Of a stretch of 64,000 bases of DNA, positions 19,162 through 32,224 are shown one piece after another. This DNA comes from Lutjanus erythropterus (Eukaryota; Chordata; Actinopteri; Lutjaniformes; Lutjanidae), in NCBI GenBank assembly GCA_020091685.1, contig CM034603.1, positions 20,664,715 to 20,728,714 on the forward strand, in the 5' to 3' direction. The notes under the pieces are model-generated. The model was not told the DNA's origin and made no database searches. It was given only the letters and a program-made list of their open reading frames with translations. The position numbers and the translations under genes are program-made. How positions within the stretch are numbered: the first letter of the stretch is position 1; each line of letters opens with the position of its first letter.

Positions 19162-19290
19162 CCCTCAGTCTAATATGAGAGGATGAAGAAGTAGCCCTGC
19201 CACAAGGGCAAGAGACCATGTTTGGTGGCAAAGAAGCGATAGAAAGAGAAGCAAAGTTTACATCGACGTTGCCTCCTGCTGCTGACAGCT
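19162..19290. repeat. Repeat segment shared with 51914-52032
   Basis: Both contain CTCAGTC/TTCAGTC, AGAGGATGAAGAAG, then purine-rich sequence and a GTTGC-CT block in the same order. It is a non-coding dispersed repeat; neither copy has clear ends. Confidence 0.5.
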
Positions 19291-19946
19291 CTTGGCGAGT
19301 AACTAAGTTTGGTGCTGAACTCGCAGCTTTTTTTCTAGACAGCTGTTATGCTAATGTCAGCTATATAGCAATGGCATATCAAGGTAGCTAATTGTCTGAT
19401 GTTGCTGACAATTTTAATGTCTGCTAATTGAACTGTTTGTTGAAAGAAAGAAATACCTATGGTGACTGTGTGTTTCCTTTTTTTCTTACAATCAGTGTTG
19501 CTATTTAGCTAGCATTTTGCTAACATTAACGATTGGCTGTAACTAGCTAGCTAATGACTGATGTAGATTAGCTATCTAGTTAGCTAGCATTTTGCTGATA
19601 TTTGCTATCAGATATAACTGGCTAGCCAACGACTGATTTGCTAGCTAGTAGAACTGTTATTGCACAGAATGGTGAGGGAAGTAACTGGGAAACTTTTACA
19701 GGTGAGTGAACACCTGTTAATGCTAACGTTAATGATTTAGAGAAGGAAACTAACTGTATAATGTTACTAACAGTGTTATGTTTGCTAACCTAGTTGTTCG
19801 TTGAAAGAGACACCTATATGAGGGGACTGCACTTCCTTGTTTCTTACTATAGTGGAGGACACCCCAGCTTTCTGGTGATACGCTGCCCTAATTTGTTTGG
19901 ATTATGAATTCAACAGTTGGCCGGTTTTTACATATAGCTCCTTTAA

Positions 19947-22140
19947 GGTTCCCTTTGAATTCTTAGCGTGAGGTTTTCCCCCTAATGACGCAGCATGCTC
20001 TGTGGGAGGAGATGTCAGAGAGAGAGTTAAGGCCCTAACTCACTCACATTTTCCCATGGGCCCCAAAAATTCCAGTCAGACCAAAGTCCTTTCCTGTATG
20101 GACAACACAGGACATACCTCCAGAGGCGATGAAGGGTTTCGGGGGACAAAGCTTTCTTTCACAGCTCGAGCTCAGAGACCAGGTGAAAGGAGAGAAGCTG
20201 GTCATTTGATTCCCGCCCCTGCTTCTGTCATGGGAAAGTGGAAGAGTCACAGCGAAAGGGGGAGGCCGGAGGGTTGACTGGAGATGGGGGGCGGGGGGGA
20301 GAAAGTGAAGAAGAATCAGAGAGAGATAAAAAGAAAAGCAGGTCAGCAGGTTAAGAGAGAGAGGAAAGAAGAGAGACGAGAATGAGAGGTGAGTGTGCGA
20401 CGTTAGCTGAAGACAAATGAGGAGAATAAGAGAAGAGAGAGCGCATGAGATGGTGAAGGGGGGGGGCTGCTGTAGTTCAGGGCAAATGAGGGAAAACACA
20501 GAGGGAGTGAGTGGAAAAAGAGAGGGGGGAGTAAAACCATAAAGGAAAAAATAGGCAGCTGATGGAAGGATAAGAAGCTGTATGTACCTCGTCTTCTTAC
20601 ACCTCAGGTCGCTACTCCAGCCTGACAGCTCCGGTTTAAGAGCTGCTGGTGAACAGACGGCACATGGCAGAGTGTGCACCATCCAAGTAGTCCTGCTACT
20701 CTAAATGTACTCTGACAAACAAAGGAGTTAACTAGAACCAAAAAGGGCTGTTCAGCTTGTTCCCATAGGAGAACCCTTTTTATAAAGATTCCACTTAGAA
20801 ACCATCGAGAGAGTTTTGCCTAGAACTGTACATAAAGGGTTATACCTAGAACAATCTGTGAAAGGTTTCACCCAGAACTACTTATTAAATTTTCTGCAGA
20901 AAATCCTTCTACGGTGTAAAGGTTCCATCCAGAACCCTGTCTGGGGTTTCAGTTAAGAACGTTTGCACTCTCTGAGGATGCTAAAAAGAGCCATTTTATA
21001 TTTCAATGATTTCATCTAGAACTGTTCCAGGGGTTCTACCAAGAGTTTTATGCAGAACCCATCCTGGGGTTCCTCTCTCTCTATTCCAGAGAGGGTTTTA
21101 GAGTTAGAGTTTAAGGGTTTTATCTAGAGCTTTTTTCTAGAATCTGCCCAGGGGCTTCGACTGAGAACCCTTTTATATTCCAACAGTTTTATCCAGAACA
21201 TACCGAGGGGGTTCTGCCAACACCCCTATTATTTGCTACAGGTTTTATCAAGCTCAAAGGGTTCCACTGAGAGCCCTTCTATATTCCAAGGGTTTTATTG
21301 AGAAGCCACTTAGGGGTTTTACCAAGAACCCTTATATATTACAAGAATTTTATCTAGATATTATATATATTATATATATCATGGGGGTTCTGCGAAGAAC
21401 CCTTTTACATTACACTGCAAAGAACCCTTGACGAAAGAGTTCTTTAAGGATGAACAATGAAGACCTCTTTCTTCCATAAAGGGTTTTCTGGATTACAAAG
21501 GACCTTTGATGAACCAAAACAGGTTTCTTCACAAGCAAATGGTTGTGAGTAGAACCTCAGCTCTTCGGGAAGAACCCTTATTTCTGAGACTGTGGTCTTG
21601 AAGACACAAACTTAGCAGGCTTGTATTCAACACAAAGCTTCATCACTCACTGGTTTTGGAAACATAAAAGTCCACACTATATTGGATGAAGAGGTGTCAA
21701 ATGAAAACTCTAACCACCATTTATGGTCCGGTAACGGTCTGATGTAAAGCATTTGTCGCTTCACTGGGTACTGCAAAAAATTTACTGCCCCTAACTTTGC
21801 GTGGCTTTTTAATGATCCCAGTAATGCCATCAAGTGTACTAACAAGTGTTTCCCGCTCTGACCAGAAGTGTGTCACCACATTTTTCCCTTTATGCTTCTA
21901 AAATTTTCAATAAATGAATCGCATTTTGGGAACTTTTCAGGTTTCCTCAACTAAACCAGGCATCTCAGGGAGGAAAAAGTTGTATAAAGTGGAATCCAAA
22001 GGAAAGTTTCAGCCGAGTATCCTCCTCCTTTTTTTCTGCCATGATGATATGTTGTGCAGATGTTGGGAAAAGCTTTCCATCTCACTGCAAAGAATAACAG
22101 CAGCAGCGGAAGTCCCCCAGGAGAGGTTCACGCTCTGAAA
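19947..22140. other. Intergenic: purine-rich tract and palindromic repeat array
   Basis: A GA-rich tract covers about 20,280-20,540 on the plus strand; its complement makes a long open frame that is compositional noise. The GGTTCT/AGAACC array at 20,720-21,570 follows. No gene recognised. Confidence 0.5.
20720..21570. repeat. Degenerate tandem array of GGTTCT/AGAACC palindromic units
   Basis: About a dozen units of roughly 50-70 bp, each alternating AGAACCCTTTTATATTCCA and GGGTTTTATCTAGAAC or GGGGTTCTACCAAGAACC. The hexamer AGAACC and its inverse GGTTCT recur throughout, so units can pair with each other. Divergence between units is high, so the array is old. Confidence 0.75.
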
Positions 22141-22146
22141 CTTGCT

Positions 22147-22147
22147 A

Positions 22148-22178
<31 letters not shown>

Positions 22179-22232
22179 CAGAAACACACAGACACACACA
22201 CACACCCACACACACACACACACACACACACG
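22147..22232. repeat. (CA)n microsatellite, interrupted
   Basis: Three CA blocks separated by short GA- and CCCA-containing interruptions. Open frames across it are repeat artefacts. Confidence 0.97.
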
Positions 22233-23064
22233 CTTCTCATGCACATGCAGACATGAACTCAAACACCTTTACATTTTTAGACAAGACATGGATTTAGACA
22301 CTGTCTCGCCCTTTCTTCTCACAGACACACACATATGCTCTCCATCCAGTGTGAGAAGACACTTCTTGTAGAGACACATGCTTCTCACATTGACTCATTA
22401 AAGAAACACATGTAGTAAGTAATCTTGATCATACACACCACAGTGTTATTCATGTCAATGCATCTAACTACTTAAAACAATAGTCTTGAATAAAAAATGT
22501 TATTGAGGGGCCACTGGCCTCCCTTAAATCTGACTGGCAACCCCATTATCCTCAAGTTTGATTGGTTATCTGTCCATTGAGAGGCAGGACTTGGTTTGAA
22601 CTGACCGTTTGATGAATAGTTTTACATGTGAATTGTTTTCTTTTGTATGCAGACTACTTTTAATTTTTGCAAGGTTAATTTTCTTAAATAATAAATCATA
22701 AAAATAAAAGTATTTTGTGGAAGATGAATTTAGGAGTAGCAGGAAGATGTATAATGGAGGTAAAATTCCTTAAGGAACAGAGTATGGACATTTTATATTA
22801 TACTTACTTATAGTGTGACTCTGTTGTTTTGTGATTGGTAGGACTGTTTGTCTTTTAAATACGATTTTAAACACAGAAATGTAAGAAACTGTAACATACT
22901 GTAATGTAATTAAAGTAGAGAAATTGTACATCAATATGCACATGTGCTCACACACATACTTTATGCCACTGCTGCACAAGTCATTACTGCACTTAAGCCA
23001 CCACAGTCAAAAAAGTATGGAAATGCCCCATGAGCATATCATCTTACAAAGATGATAATGTGAA

Positions 23065-23430
23065 CTGAAAGAGTATTTACACATCCAAGAGTTACAGAGC
23101 AATATTACCATTCATTTGAAGACCTGTTTGTGTCCACTTGATGAATCTAAGTCCGACATTCACTCTCCTGAGGGAAACATCTGGTTGTTTAGCTGCTAAA
23201 TGTTCCATTTGATCACCAGCTAGCTCACTAACCTTGCCAGTCTGCTGTTTGGTCCTGAGCAGGCTGTGTACTGTGGATTTTTTAGAGCTTTTCACCTAAA
23301 ACAGCTTCCTCCTGTAGTTAAAAACAAGACTAATGAGAGCAGTGAGAGAGAACCAAAACAGTAAAGATGCTAGTGGTAAAACCAAAACACTGAGCGTCAC
23401 ATCTGGTGATAATGCTATGTTAATCACAAG
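23065..23430 (+). repeat. Interspersed repeat, copy 2 of the 17820 family
   Basis: Same block order as 17820-18285, including CAGTCTGCTGTTTGGT, GAGCAGGCTGTGTAC and GAGAGCAGTGAGAGAG with AACCAAAACAGTAAA. No coding potential is visible. Confidence 0.6.
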
Positions 23431-26009
23431 GAGTGTTCAAATACTCATAGACACATGCACTGTTAATCTAAAAATAGTTATTTTGACAGGCTTAAGGCAT
23501 GTCAGTGTTAATCTAACATTTTTTCACTGAAAAAAAGAAGAACTAAACAGAAACCCATTTATTACGGCAAAACCTATGACTTAATCCAGTGGTTTTCAAA
23601 CTTTTTCTGCCCATAATATAACAAACAGCAAGCCAAAATCACAGTTAATTAGTACTGATCTTCCTGGGAAGTTAATTACCATGCAGTTTCTGCATGTCTC
23701 ATAAACTGTACAGAGAAGAACAGACACGCAGATAAATTTCACATTCGGTGTCAAGGAAAACAAAAGCTTTTGTGAACCTTGTGGAGCACCAGTCACTTGT
23801 AAAAGTGCAACAGATTTGAAACGACATTTGTAGACAAGTCACCCCGAAATTAACGCAAAGGTAAACACCCTTAAAAGTTTTTGTTTTTAAAGCTAATGCT
23901 ATTTTATCAGCTAACCCCAGCTGGTGTTTTTTCACCAAACTTTGATACATTAATGCAATACAATTTAAAGGAAAACACCACTGTTCTGTACTGATTAGAG
24001 AAAATAAAATAAAATGAACGAAATTATATAAATACTCCTCTACCATGTTTTGCCGTGTAGTCGCACTAGCTTCTCTGTCCTCTCCTTTGCATGTTTGTTA
24101 ACCCCACTTTTACAGAGGAGCTGCGGTTCAGACAAGGTGAGGTGAAATTTACTTTAAGAACAACTCCGGTCTGCAGTTGTAATTTCACAACCACAGTGCA
24201 CAGCATGGTTGGGTGACTTGATGAAAATTTCACTGATGGTGATGGGCTGAATCCATAATTGTTTTTATTAGCCGATTTCTGGGTCAACATTTGTTTTATT
24301 TTGCTAATGTAACGGTCTGCAGGGTGACAGTCTCTGCTCTCATCCAGCAGTTCAGTGCACATCTCATTCCCATCCACAGAACTCATATCAAATGATCAGG
24401 CCTGGACTACTATTGAACAAGTGAAGTTTCAGGCAGATTTGCCCAAGTGAACGGAAGTTAATGTAACTTCCTGTGATTTGGCAAAACATTGACCGTCGCT
24501 GTGCCACCATGGCCACGACGTTTGACGATCTTCATAATGCAACATCACAATGGCCCTAAGGCCTTTCTGACCAGATTTGGTTAAGATATTATCAACCTGC
24601 TTAGGGAAGGGTTTTAAAGTCTAAAACATGTCATTTCCTGTTTCCAGTCGGTGGCACTATAACTATTGTGGGATATTGTCATGTAGATGGGTTCATGTGT
24701 TATCAAATGTGTGAAGTTTGGTGCATATTAATAAATATTACCTGAAACTTTTCAACATAAAAACACAATTTTTCAGGTCCTCTGCAATAAACAGCAAAAA
24801 GAACTGTTTGTTCAGTTCAGTATCTCAAAATTTGGCCCGAGTAAACCCTCTTCGCCAAAACAAATCAAATTAGGATCTTTGGGAAAGTTTTAGTTGTTCA
24901 GTTTAGTGAAGAGTAAAAAGAGTAAATCAACTCGCCAACAAAGTTAATTAGAGAGCTCTGGACTGGTTTCGGTTCTTTGGTCCATGCTCAAACAGAAAAA
25001 CAAGGATTGTGAAAGAAGAAAATAAATGGGAAAAAAAGGGGAAATGACGACCGGGCTTTCGCCAACTCATCTGCCGTGAAGGGAGATAATTGATCGGCTG
25101 GTTCCGGAGATATTCAGGCTTTTCAGAGGACTCAGGTGGCATTTTTCCCACGCCGTCTTTCAGACACCATCACTTCCCTTTTACCTCCATTATAAAGGAA
25201 GAGATGTGGCCGACTACTTGAAAAACAGCAAATGATTGGTTGTCAGGATGGACAGGTGACAGGGGTGTGGGCTTCATTATTTAAAATTAATTAATTTTCT
25301 GGGGACAGTGCATATTATTAAACATTACTATAAATATACCCAAATTAGCCAAAAGGCTAGTTTTTATTGACCAGATATAAAGTTGGCAACCTAAAATCAA
25401 TATGAAAATTAAGAAAGAAGTAAATTAATTAAAGAAATCTGCCTAATCAGGGACAGGTCACTTTGAAAGGTGGACGCTGCTTTAAAAGGCCTTTGCGTCA
25501 CATGGCAAACTCGATATCTGCAACTTTACAGAGGCACTATAAAGAAATGAAAAGAAAACTGGATGAGAAAATGTTTATAATTTCATTTGAGAAATTTCAT
25601 TAACTCATTAACTGAAAATGAATAAATTTCAGTACATTTCCTCATAAAGAATTTTTAAAAAGCAAACATCAGATATCACATATACTTTATATATTTTAAA
25701 AATTTTAATAATATTTTATTCTCCTTTATTTCTGTATTTTATTTCTTTATCATTCTGTTGTATTATTTTGTTCATTATTAGTCTTTTTCACTTGTAAATC
25801 AGGCCCATAACTAGTTCTAAACTAAAACACTGTTTTGAACTGTTTTAATTCAAAATGACTTTCACAGTTTTAGTTTACAATATTCATATTTACCTTGTTC
25901 TGTATTGCAAGCTGGAGGATTCGAGCTGCTCCAGGACGTCCAACAGGCAGGTTTAGCTTGAGCTCACTGCTGTTTGTGAGGGAACATGGACTGTTTGTAA
26001 AATCTAAAT
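23431..26009. other. Intergenic, no gene recognised
   Basis: Contains dispersed-repeat-like sequence around 24,400-24,900 (noted from composition and resemblance to common fish repeats; not delimited) and AT-rich DNA. No exon with supporting splice signals was found. Confidence 0.45.
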
Positions 26010-26423
26010 CAGGGGTGGACAAACTTTTTCCCTTCAAGAGCCAAAACCGAAACTTAATGTTGGGCCATGAGCCAAAAGCACACACCTGATGTGTTGTATA
26101 GATACAGAATGATACCAAGTTCCATTAACGTCCTGAAAAAAGTCACTCTATCCATCTGCTCAGATTATTATTAAATAATAAATAATTAGGGATCCTATTT
26201 AAAGAGGTTTTTTATATCATTTTGGGGGCTTTTGCCTCTATTGAACAAGAAAAGTGAAGGTAGACTGGAAATGAGAGAGACAAAGAAGACGACACAAAAA
26301 TAAAACAGCATAAATAACAATTTATTTATTCATTCTTAATTAAAGCTAGAAACATCTGGTGGGCCGAATCAAACATTATGGTTAGCCAACTTTGGTCCAG
26401 GCGCCCCAGTTTGGGCAGCCCTG
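26010..26423. mobile_element. hAT-like MITE with 8-bp target-site duplication
   Basis: Begins CAGGGGTGGACAAACT and ends with the inverse of CAGGGCTGCCCAAACT. The flanks are ATCTAAAT (26002-26009) and ATCTAAGT (26424-26431), an 8-bp duplication with one change. The 8-bp duplication and CAG...CTG ends mark the hAT superfamily. At 414 bp with no transposase frame it is non-autonomous. Confidence 0.85.
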
Positions 26424-26431
26424 ATCTAAGT

Positions 26432-29380
26432 AAAGACTAACAGGCTCTACAGAGGCCAGATGAGTCTGTTTTTTACTTTCAATAACTTAGAGACATTTTT
26501 CATTCTCACTTATGTAAAGTGCCTCTAATTTGTGGGATACTTAAGTACAAGAGTAATGTACTTACATTTCACCACTGAAAAAAGCATAATACCTAAGTAA
26601 TTGGTTTGTTTAAGTGAACCCAACTCAAACACACTGAGTTTGGCAGCTTTTTCAACCTCAAAGTACAAGTAACTTATTTAAAAGGAGAGTTAATAAGTTG
26701 ATGAACACTGAGTTAGGTGTAATTAAACTTGATGTTAGTATTTACAGTGCACAGAAGATTCTCAGGTTTCACACTGGGCTGAGGCTTCAGGAGTATACAA
26801 TGAGATGTTTTAGAGAAACATTTAAAGAACAACTTACACTTTAAAGGCACAATAGGCAACATTTTACATAAAGACTTGGACAGATTATCAGAAAGTGGTC
26901 AAGCAGCAGAGGCTGAGATATACTTCATATACTTCATACTTCATATACTAGTACAAACCAAGCTCTAAATACAGTGGATCTTGCATTTCCTATAATACAA
27001 CAAATGGCATCTCTCTGTTAGACCCTCCCTGCTGGGTAAACGCCCACTCCCACCACATCACTCCAGCTGAAAACACATCCATTCTATTATAAATTAGTCA
27101 TCTCAAACTCCAAGTCCAGATAACCCTGAGCACATCGTCAGGGTTATTTTCTCAGAATTTAGACAGCTGTTTTCACAGGATGAGGAGTCCACATGACTCC
27201 CCATGACAAACAAACCAATCTTCATTTATAAGATAACTAATGAATAATTAAGAACAAATTAAATCGGAATTCTCCGTAAATCGAGATTTTAAAAGAGACA
27301 TGCAGATGAAACAGTGAGCCACAAAAAGCCAAATTTACCCAAAAGACATGCTATGCAATATATGCCTTCGAGTGAATTTTTACAGAACTTAATCGGAGGA
27401 ATGCCGTTGTGCTGCTGGTAACTGGAAAGTTCACCATAAAATTACAGATGGAGTCAATTTTATGATCCTCTTTCACAGTAGTCAGCGGGAAATGAGAGCT
27501 TTGCTTTCATGGTCCTGAGCTGAGCAACAGTTTTACTGTGAGGAAAATTCCCAAGCTCCCCTGTAGTATTCCTGCAATGTTTGTAGTTTCTCCTCCTCAG
27601 ACATTTGTTACCTTTTATACTACAATAACAGAGAATGATGAATGGTGCAGAGTTTCAGGTTTGGGAAAGACTTGAATCCACCCCCCTTGTTTTCTGTGAT
27701 TTCCTTCATCTAGCCTTTCCTGGTATTTTTAAGAATATGGGCAAGAAGTTATGATGAATCTACATTATTGATTTTTTTGAACTATTTATATAACATGTAG
27801 GAGAGGAAAGCACTTAATGAATTCCATATGAATGTGAGCTTAATATAAACCACTTTGCCAAAAAATCTGTGCATTTTGAGGGAGCAGCAGTGATCCTTTG
27901 ACTCTCTCCCACACCTGACTGACTGTCAGCCTTTTCCATGATATCACCGCTGGCTTTGAGATACAGAGAGCTTCCTTTGTTTTGCAGTGCTTTACTCCTC
28001 CACAGTGAGGAGGGAGGGACATGAGAGGAGGCTGGGGTGATGGGTTAGAGCAGGCAGGCATCTGTCAAATAACACAATATCAGCCTCGCGCTGGAGTCCC
28101 GCCTCAACTCACGTCGTCCCCAAACATGTCCTCCGCTACCACTCCAGTCTCTCATTTACCATACATTTTGGGTAACTAAAGAGTATTGTGTATCTTTTCC
28201 GATGCACTTGTCACCATGTATCGTGTCACTTCCTGAGAGTCTCCTTGCCGGTTGAAGATGCGTAACCATGGTAACCCATGCCAATGATGGAATCATTTAA
28301 AAATATATATTCCACCTAGCAAAGTAAAACCTTACATACATTTAAGTCAATTTGATGGTACGCCAGAGCTATCTTGTTCTCTGTCTGCCTTTGTCTGGTA
28401 TGTTGTTGTTGTTGTCGTCACTACTGCACTGCATTGTGGGATATATATATGCCAGCGATCAGCATAATAGCAAACTTCCCAGCATGCATTGTTTGAGAGT
28501 TAAAATTTTCCCGAAGAAAACACATATGATGTAAACCTGCTGTGTGTCTCTAATATGCTGAAGCTTATTGAACATGTTTTCTCAAGTACAACTGAAATAA
28601 TATCAACAAAAATGTATTTGTTTTCGATCATCACAAATAACCTCAACTTAAAATTTTAAGGCAGCCTGGACGCTAACTTTTTTTTTTAATTTAAAACATT
28701 TTTTACAGTGTAATTTCAACAGACAGCAGAATTCACTAAACATAAAGTGAGTGCAAGGGACCACTGCTGTTAGAGTATCAAATATTTTGGTGAATTGAAA
28801 TTCATTTAAATGGCAACCAAGCAGCACCCCAAAAACGCTCACCAGATGATGCACATCCTCGCAGCAATGTGCAGGACAGATGTCTGTCTGTGGCACAGGA
28901 GGTAGCCTTACAGCACTGAAATCATCTCTTAAAACACTCCTCTCCCTCAAGAAAAAATAGCAACAAGTCTTTAAAGGCGAAGACGCAGTGCTGTAGGTCT
29001 CAGGCTTGTACTTAAAGAGGAATAATCACAGGTTGTATAGCTGGCACGAAGAAGGAAGAGGTTGGCTGTAAACCTCGACCTGATCTCACACTAATGAGCT
29101 TTTGTATAAACACGCCGAGCACCCCGTCGTTTGTTCTCTGCAGACTTTATTTGCTTTCAGTCGTAAACTGTGTAGTCCAAGATTTGCCAGATCTGTCCAA
29201 GTTCCTGTCTTCAACTGGCTGCTTCTCTGCACTCGCTGCCATAACAGTAGCCAACAACCACCTCTGTGCAAGGCACTGGCATGGACAAACACACACATAT
29301 GTGGTGGACTGGGAGAAAGTGGGTCAATAGATAAAGTTTGACTCTATCATAACTTTTATGTTAAAGGAAAGTCTCATCCA
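26432..29380. other. Intergenic, no gene recognised
   Basis: A single TTAAAGGCACAATAGGC half-end lies at 26841 with no partner found. CCCAGCATGCA-type motifs occur near 28,430-28,490. No coding exon recognised. Confidence 0.45.
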
Positions 29381-29382
29381 GC

Positions 29383-29580
29383 TACACATAACGTTCCCAT
29401 AACATTCCCAGAATGTTCCCTACAGGTTTCTGGTATCTTTTTTAGGTATCCCTCCCACAGTATTCTTAGAACGTTGTGGAGATGTTTTTATTCATTGCAA
29501 CATTCCCAAATTGTTCTAATAACTACATGAAATTTTTGAAACATTCCGCTGAGGTTCCCTGCTAGTATTCTTTTAGGTAA
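29383..29580. repeat. Short array of AACGTTCC / AACATTCC palindromic units
   Basis: Repeated AACGTTCCCATAACATTCCC, AGAATGTTCCC, AGAACGTTGTGG and AACATTCCCAAATTGTTC motifs over about 200 bp. In style it resembles the array at 20,720 but with a different core (TTCC/GGAA around ACGT or CATT). Confidence 0.55.
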
Positions 29581-32220
29581 CAAGCAGAATAGCACAGGAA
29601 GTATTCAAGTTTAATATGTGTACTCCTAATTGATGGCCTGTGTGGGGGATATCTTCGGCTATTAATCTTTCCTACATTGCACCTCTTCCAGTCTCATGTG
29701 CTCCAAACACATGGTGTATTAATTAAGAAACAATGTCCTCTTTCTCAGAGAGACAGAGACAGAGAGAGAAAGAGGCAGCAAGAGGGGGAGAAAAAGCAGA
29801 AGAGGCAGAGACAAGGGGGTGGAGTAACAAAGCACGTCCTTTTTCCATATTGCAAGATGTTTAACCTAGTTTTTTTATTAGAAAAAAGTGAAGCAGTATC
29901 GCTGTGCCTGAAAGTAAGGCACCATGATGCTACATATGACCGGGTGACAAATTAAAAGCAAACTTTCCACATCACACTTGTGTAAATTGCAGAGATTTAA
30001 GGTGACCACAGTGGGACTTTCCCACACCAGCAAATGAATGTGAAAAAAAAAAACTGTGCATACAACATTCAGTGATGCTCAAACATCACAGTGAAGTAAA
30101 GACATTTAAATACACTCAGTAAATACAAGTTCTCAAAATTAAAAATATGTTAAAGATATGTTTGTTCTTTCAACTCTACTTCAAAAGTAAGTTGATTCCT
30201 TTGTTAACTCAGCGTTTTTGCAAACTCATACATGATGAACGTGTCAGAGAGGAGAGAGAGTTTTAGTTTATTATCTTTCATGTCCTCCTAATTCTTGTAT
30301 GTACGTAACCGAGACAATTTGACATGATAATGCATTTTTTTGGCTTGTCGGGGCTGGCTTAAAATTATTCTGCAACTGTTGCGAGGATTAGGCTGAAAAT
30401 TAGTCTTATGTCCATGAATCTAATAGCCCAGTGCATGCTGGGAGGGTTCCCACACACATACAGCACTTAATTGCAATCACATGATCAGTACTTGTTCAAA
30501 AGAACTTCATCCAGAATCCATCCTGAAAGAACCAAATTGGCTATATAAGATTTGACAGGATTATTTTATAAAGAACAGGACCCCGAAGAAGTCAAATTAT
30601 CCAGTAATTAACAGTGCAAGACAAAAGAAAATGTTGGAGAAAAGAGTCAGCGTAACTTAAAACGTTAAAAAGTTTCCGCTCCTGTTAATCAACTCATGAC
30701 CTTTCAAACTGATCTTGTGACAGCTGATTTGGGTCCTGCCCCTCATATTGGGAACCACAGTCACCGCAGGTTTTTCTTACTCCCGCTGCTTGACTATAGC
30801 ACTGACACTAATACTACCAGCTTCTCACTATTTTTCTTGATTGTACTTTCTTCAACCCCTCAACTTCTGTTTCTAATTTCTCTGTATGTGTTTCCATATT
30901 TCTATAATACCCTGACAAATGCGCAGCACCACCACCGTAAAGCTGGCCAGAGCGCCGTTTGGGTATGAGAATGGATGTAGACACAGAGGCTCTGTAGAAT
31001 ATCCAGGAAGTTAATTTTGGAGGACTTCCACGAGGCATTCTGGAAAAATCCACTTGCAGCCAAATCAAATTAGAGCCTCCAGAGTTGTGAGAGTTTGCAG
31101 CTGAATGAGATTCACCCCGTACAACCTGTCCCCGGGGTGTCTATTTTCTGTCAATTTTCTGCTCATCCCAAAACACACCACATTCACAGAGGACCACCAC
31201 ACGCCACAAACACCACACTCTGGGCCTGGGAGTGCACTCTAGTTTTCCAACACTAGGGGTCTCTCTCTGGGTTTGTTGAACGAAAGCCAGACTATTCAGC
31301 AAACAAACCAACAATTAGAAAACCCCTTGGTTCCAAATTAAGCTCACCTCATCAAGCAGAGGGAGGGAGTCAGTAAGTAATCATGTGCCCAGTGACTCCA
31401 TCAGTGCAGCCTGGAAGTGGGCAGCGACTTTATTGACTCTTAAAGCTTAAAGAGCAGAGAGCTTTGCCTCAGATTTCCCAGTTTCTCTCTTCCTCAGTTT
31501 CAATTTAAGTTTCATTTTAGTTTTGCTTTGCTGGCATGAAATCTAAAGTCTGAAAAACATAACAGTGGTGATTTTTTTTCCTTACACACAGTTGTCCAGA
31601 GGTGGAAGATAACTCAGTACATTACCTTAATTCATTCAATTTAAACTTTATTGTGGACTCACAAAAGGGTTCACCCTTAACTACTGTACTTTAGTACAAC
31701 TTAGATGTAATTTAAAAGTACCATGTGTGCTGCTTAATAGTTATAGTACACTACATTTCAGAGGGAAATGTACTTTTATTGAACAGATTTATATATCATT
31801 CTCTAAATATTGCATAAGATTAGGCTTATGGTGTATGGCTTTACAAAAACTATCCACTGCAGGACCATCATCTTTTTTATTTAATCACTCATTTAGAATT
31901 TCAGCTTAATTATAGTACTGAATTTCATCTACATTATGTCCCCCTAAGTGCTTTCTTTTAGCTGCCATTCTTTTGAAATGTATACCTCCTTTATAATATT
32001 TTGATATATTTCTTGCCTAGTGAGATGAGTCAACAGTCATGTTAGCAGCTCTGTGAGGCTATACCTCTCAGGCACAATGCAATCTGAGCTGTCCCTGCTG
32101 CTGGGTTCAAAACAAGGTTGTGCCCAAAGTTCAAGCTGAATTTTGGGCGCAAGCTTGCCAAGCAGCATGCAGCGGCAAGGAGCAGGCCCTTTTCATTTAT
32201 GCAGCAAGAAGCCATCACGG
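29581..32220. other. Intergenic, no gene recognised
   Basis: A purine-rich tract lies at 29,748-29,825. A remnant beginning CAGAGGTGGAAGATAACTCAG near 31,597 resembles a common fish hAT-derived repeat end. No gene recognised. Confidence 0.45.
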
Positions 32221-32224
32221 CCTG

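Larger units (their letters stand above)
18288..19946. mobile_element. TTAA-flanked element with TIR TTAAAGGAGCT, carrying a LINE 3' end
   Basis: The left end TTAAAGGAGCTTTAAGTAAG (18288) and right end CATATAGCTCCTTTAA (inverse TTAAAGGAGCTATATG, ending 19946) are imperfect inverted repeats with TTAA borders. The interior has a LINE tail near 18.5 kb and many GCTAGCTAA-like motifs. Treating it as one element is an inference from the ends alone. Confidence 0.5.

Noticed and set aside
20044-20682. 212-codon open frame on the minus strand, the longest in the window
   Set aside because: It is the complement of a GA-rich tract, giving a serine/leucine/proline-rich translation with no domain or splice context; a compositional artefact.
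30814-31068. 84-codon minus-strand open frame ending in a coiled-coil-like stretch
   Set aside because: No recognised family and no splice or promoter context, and the plus strand is equally open over part of it.
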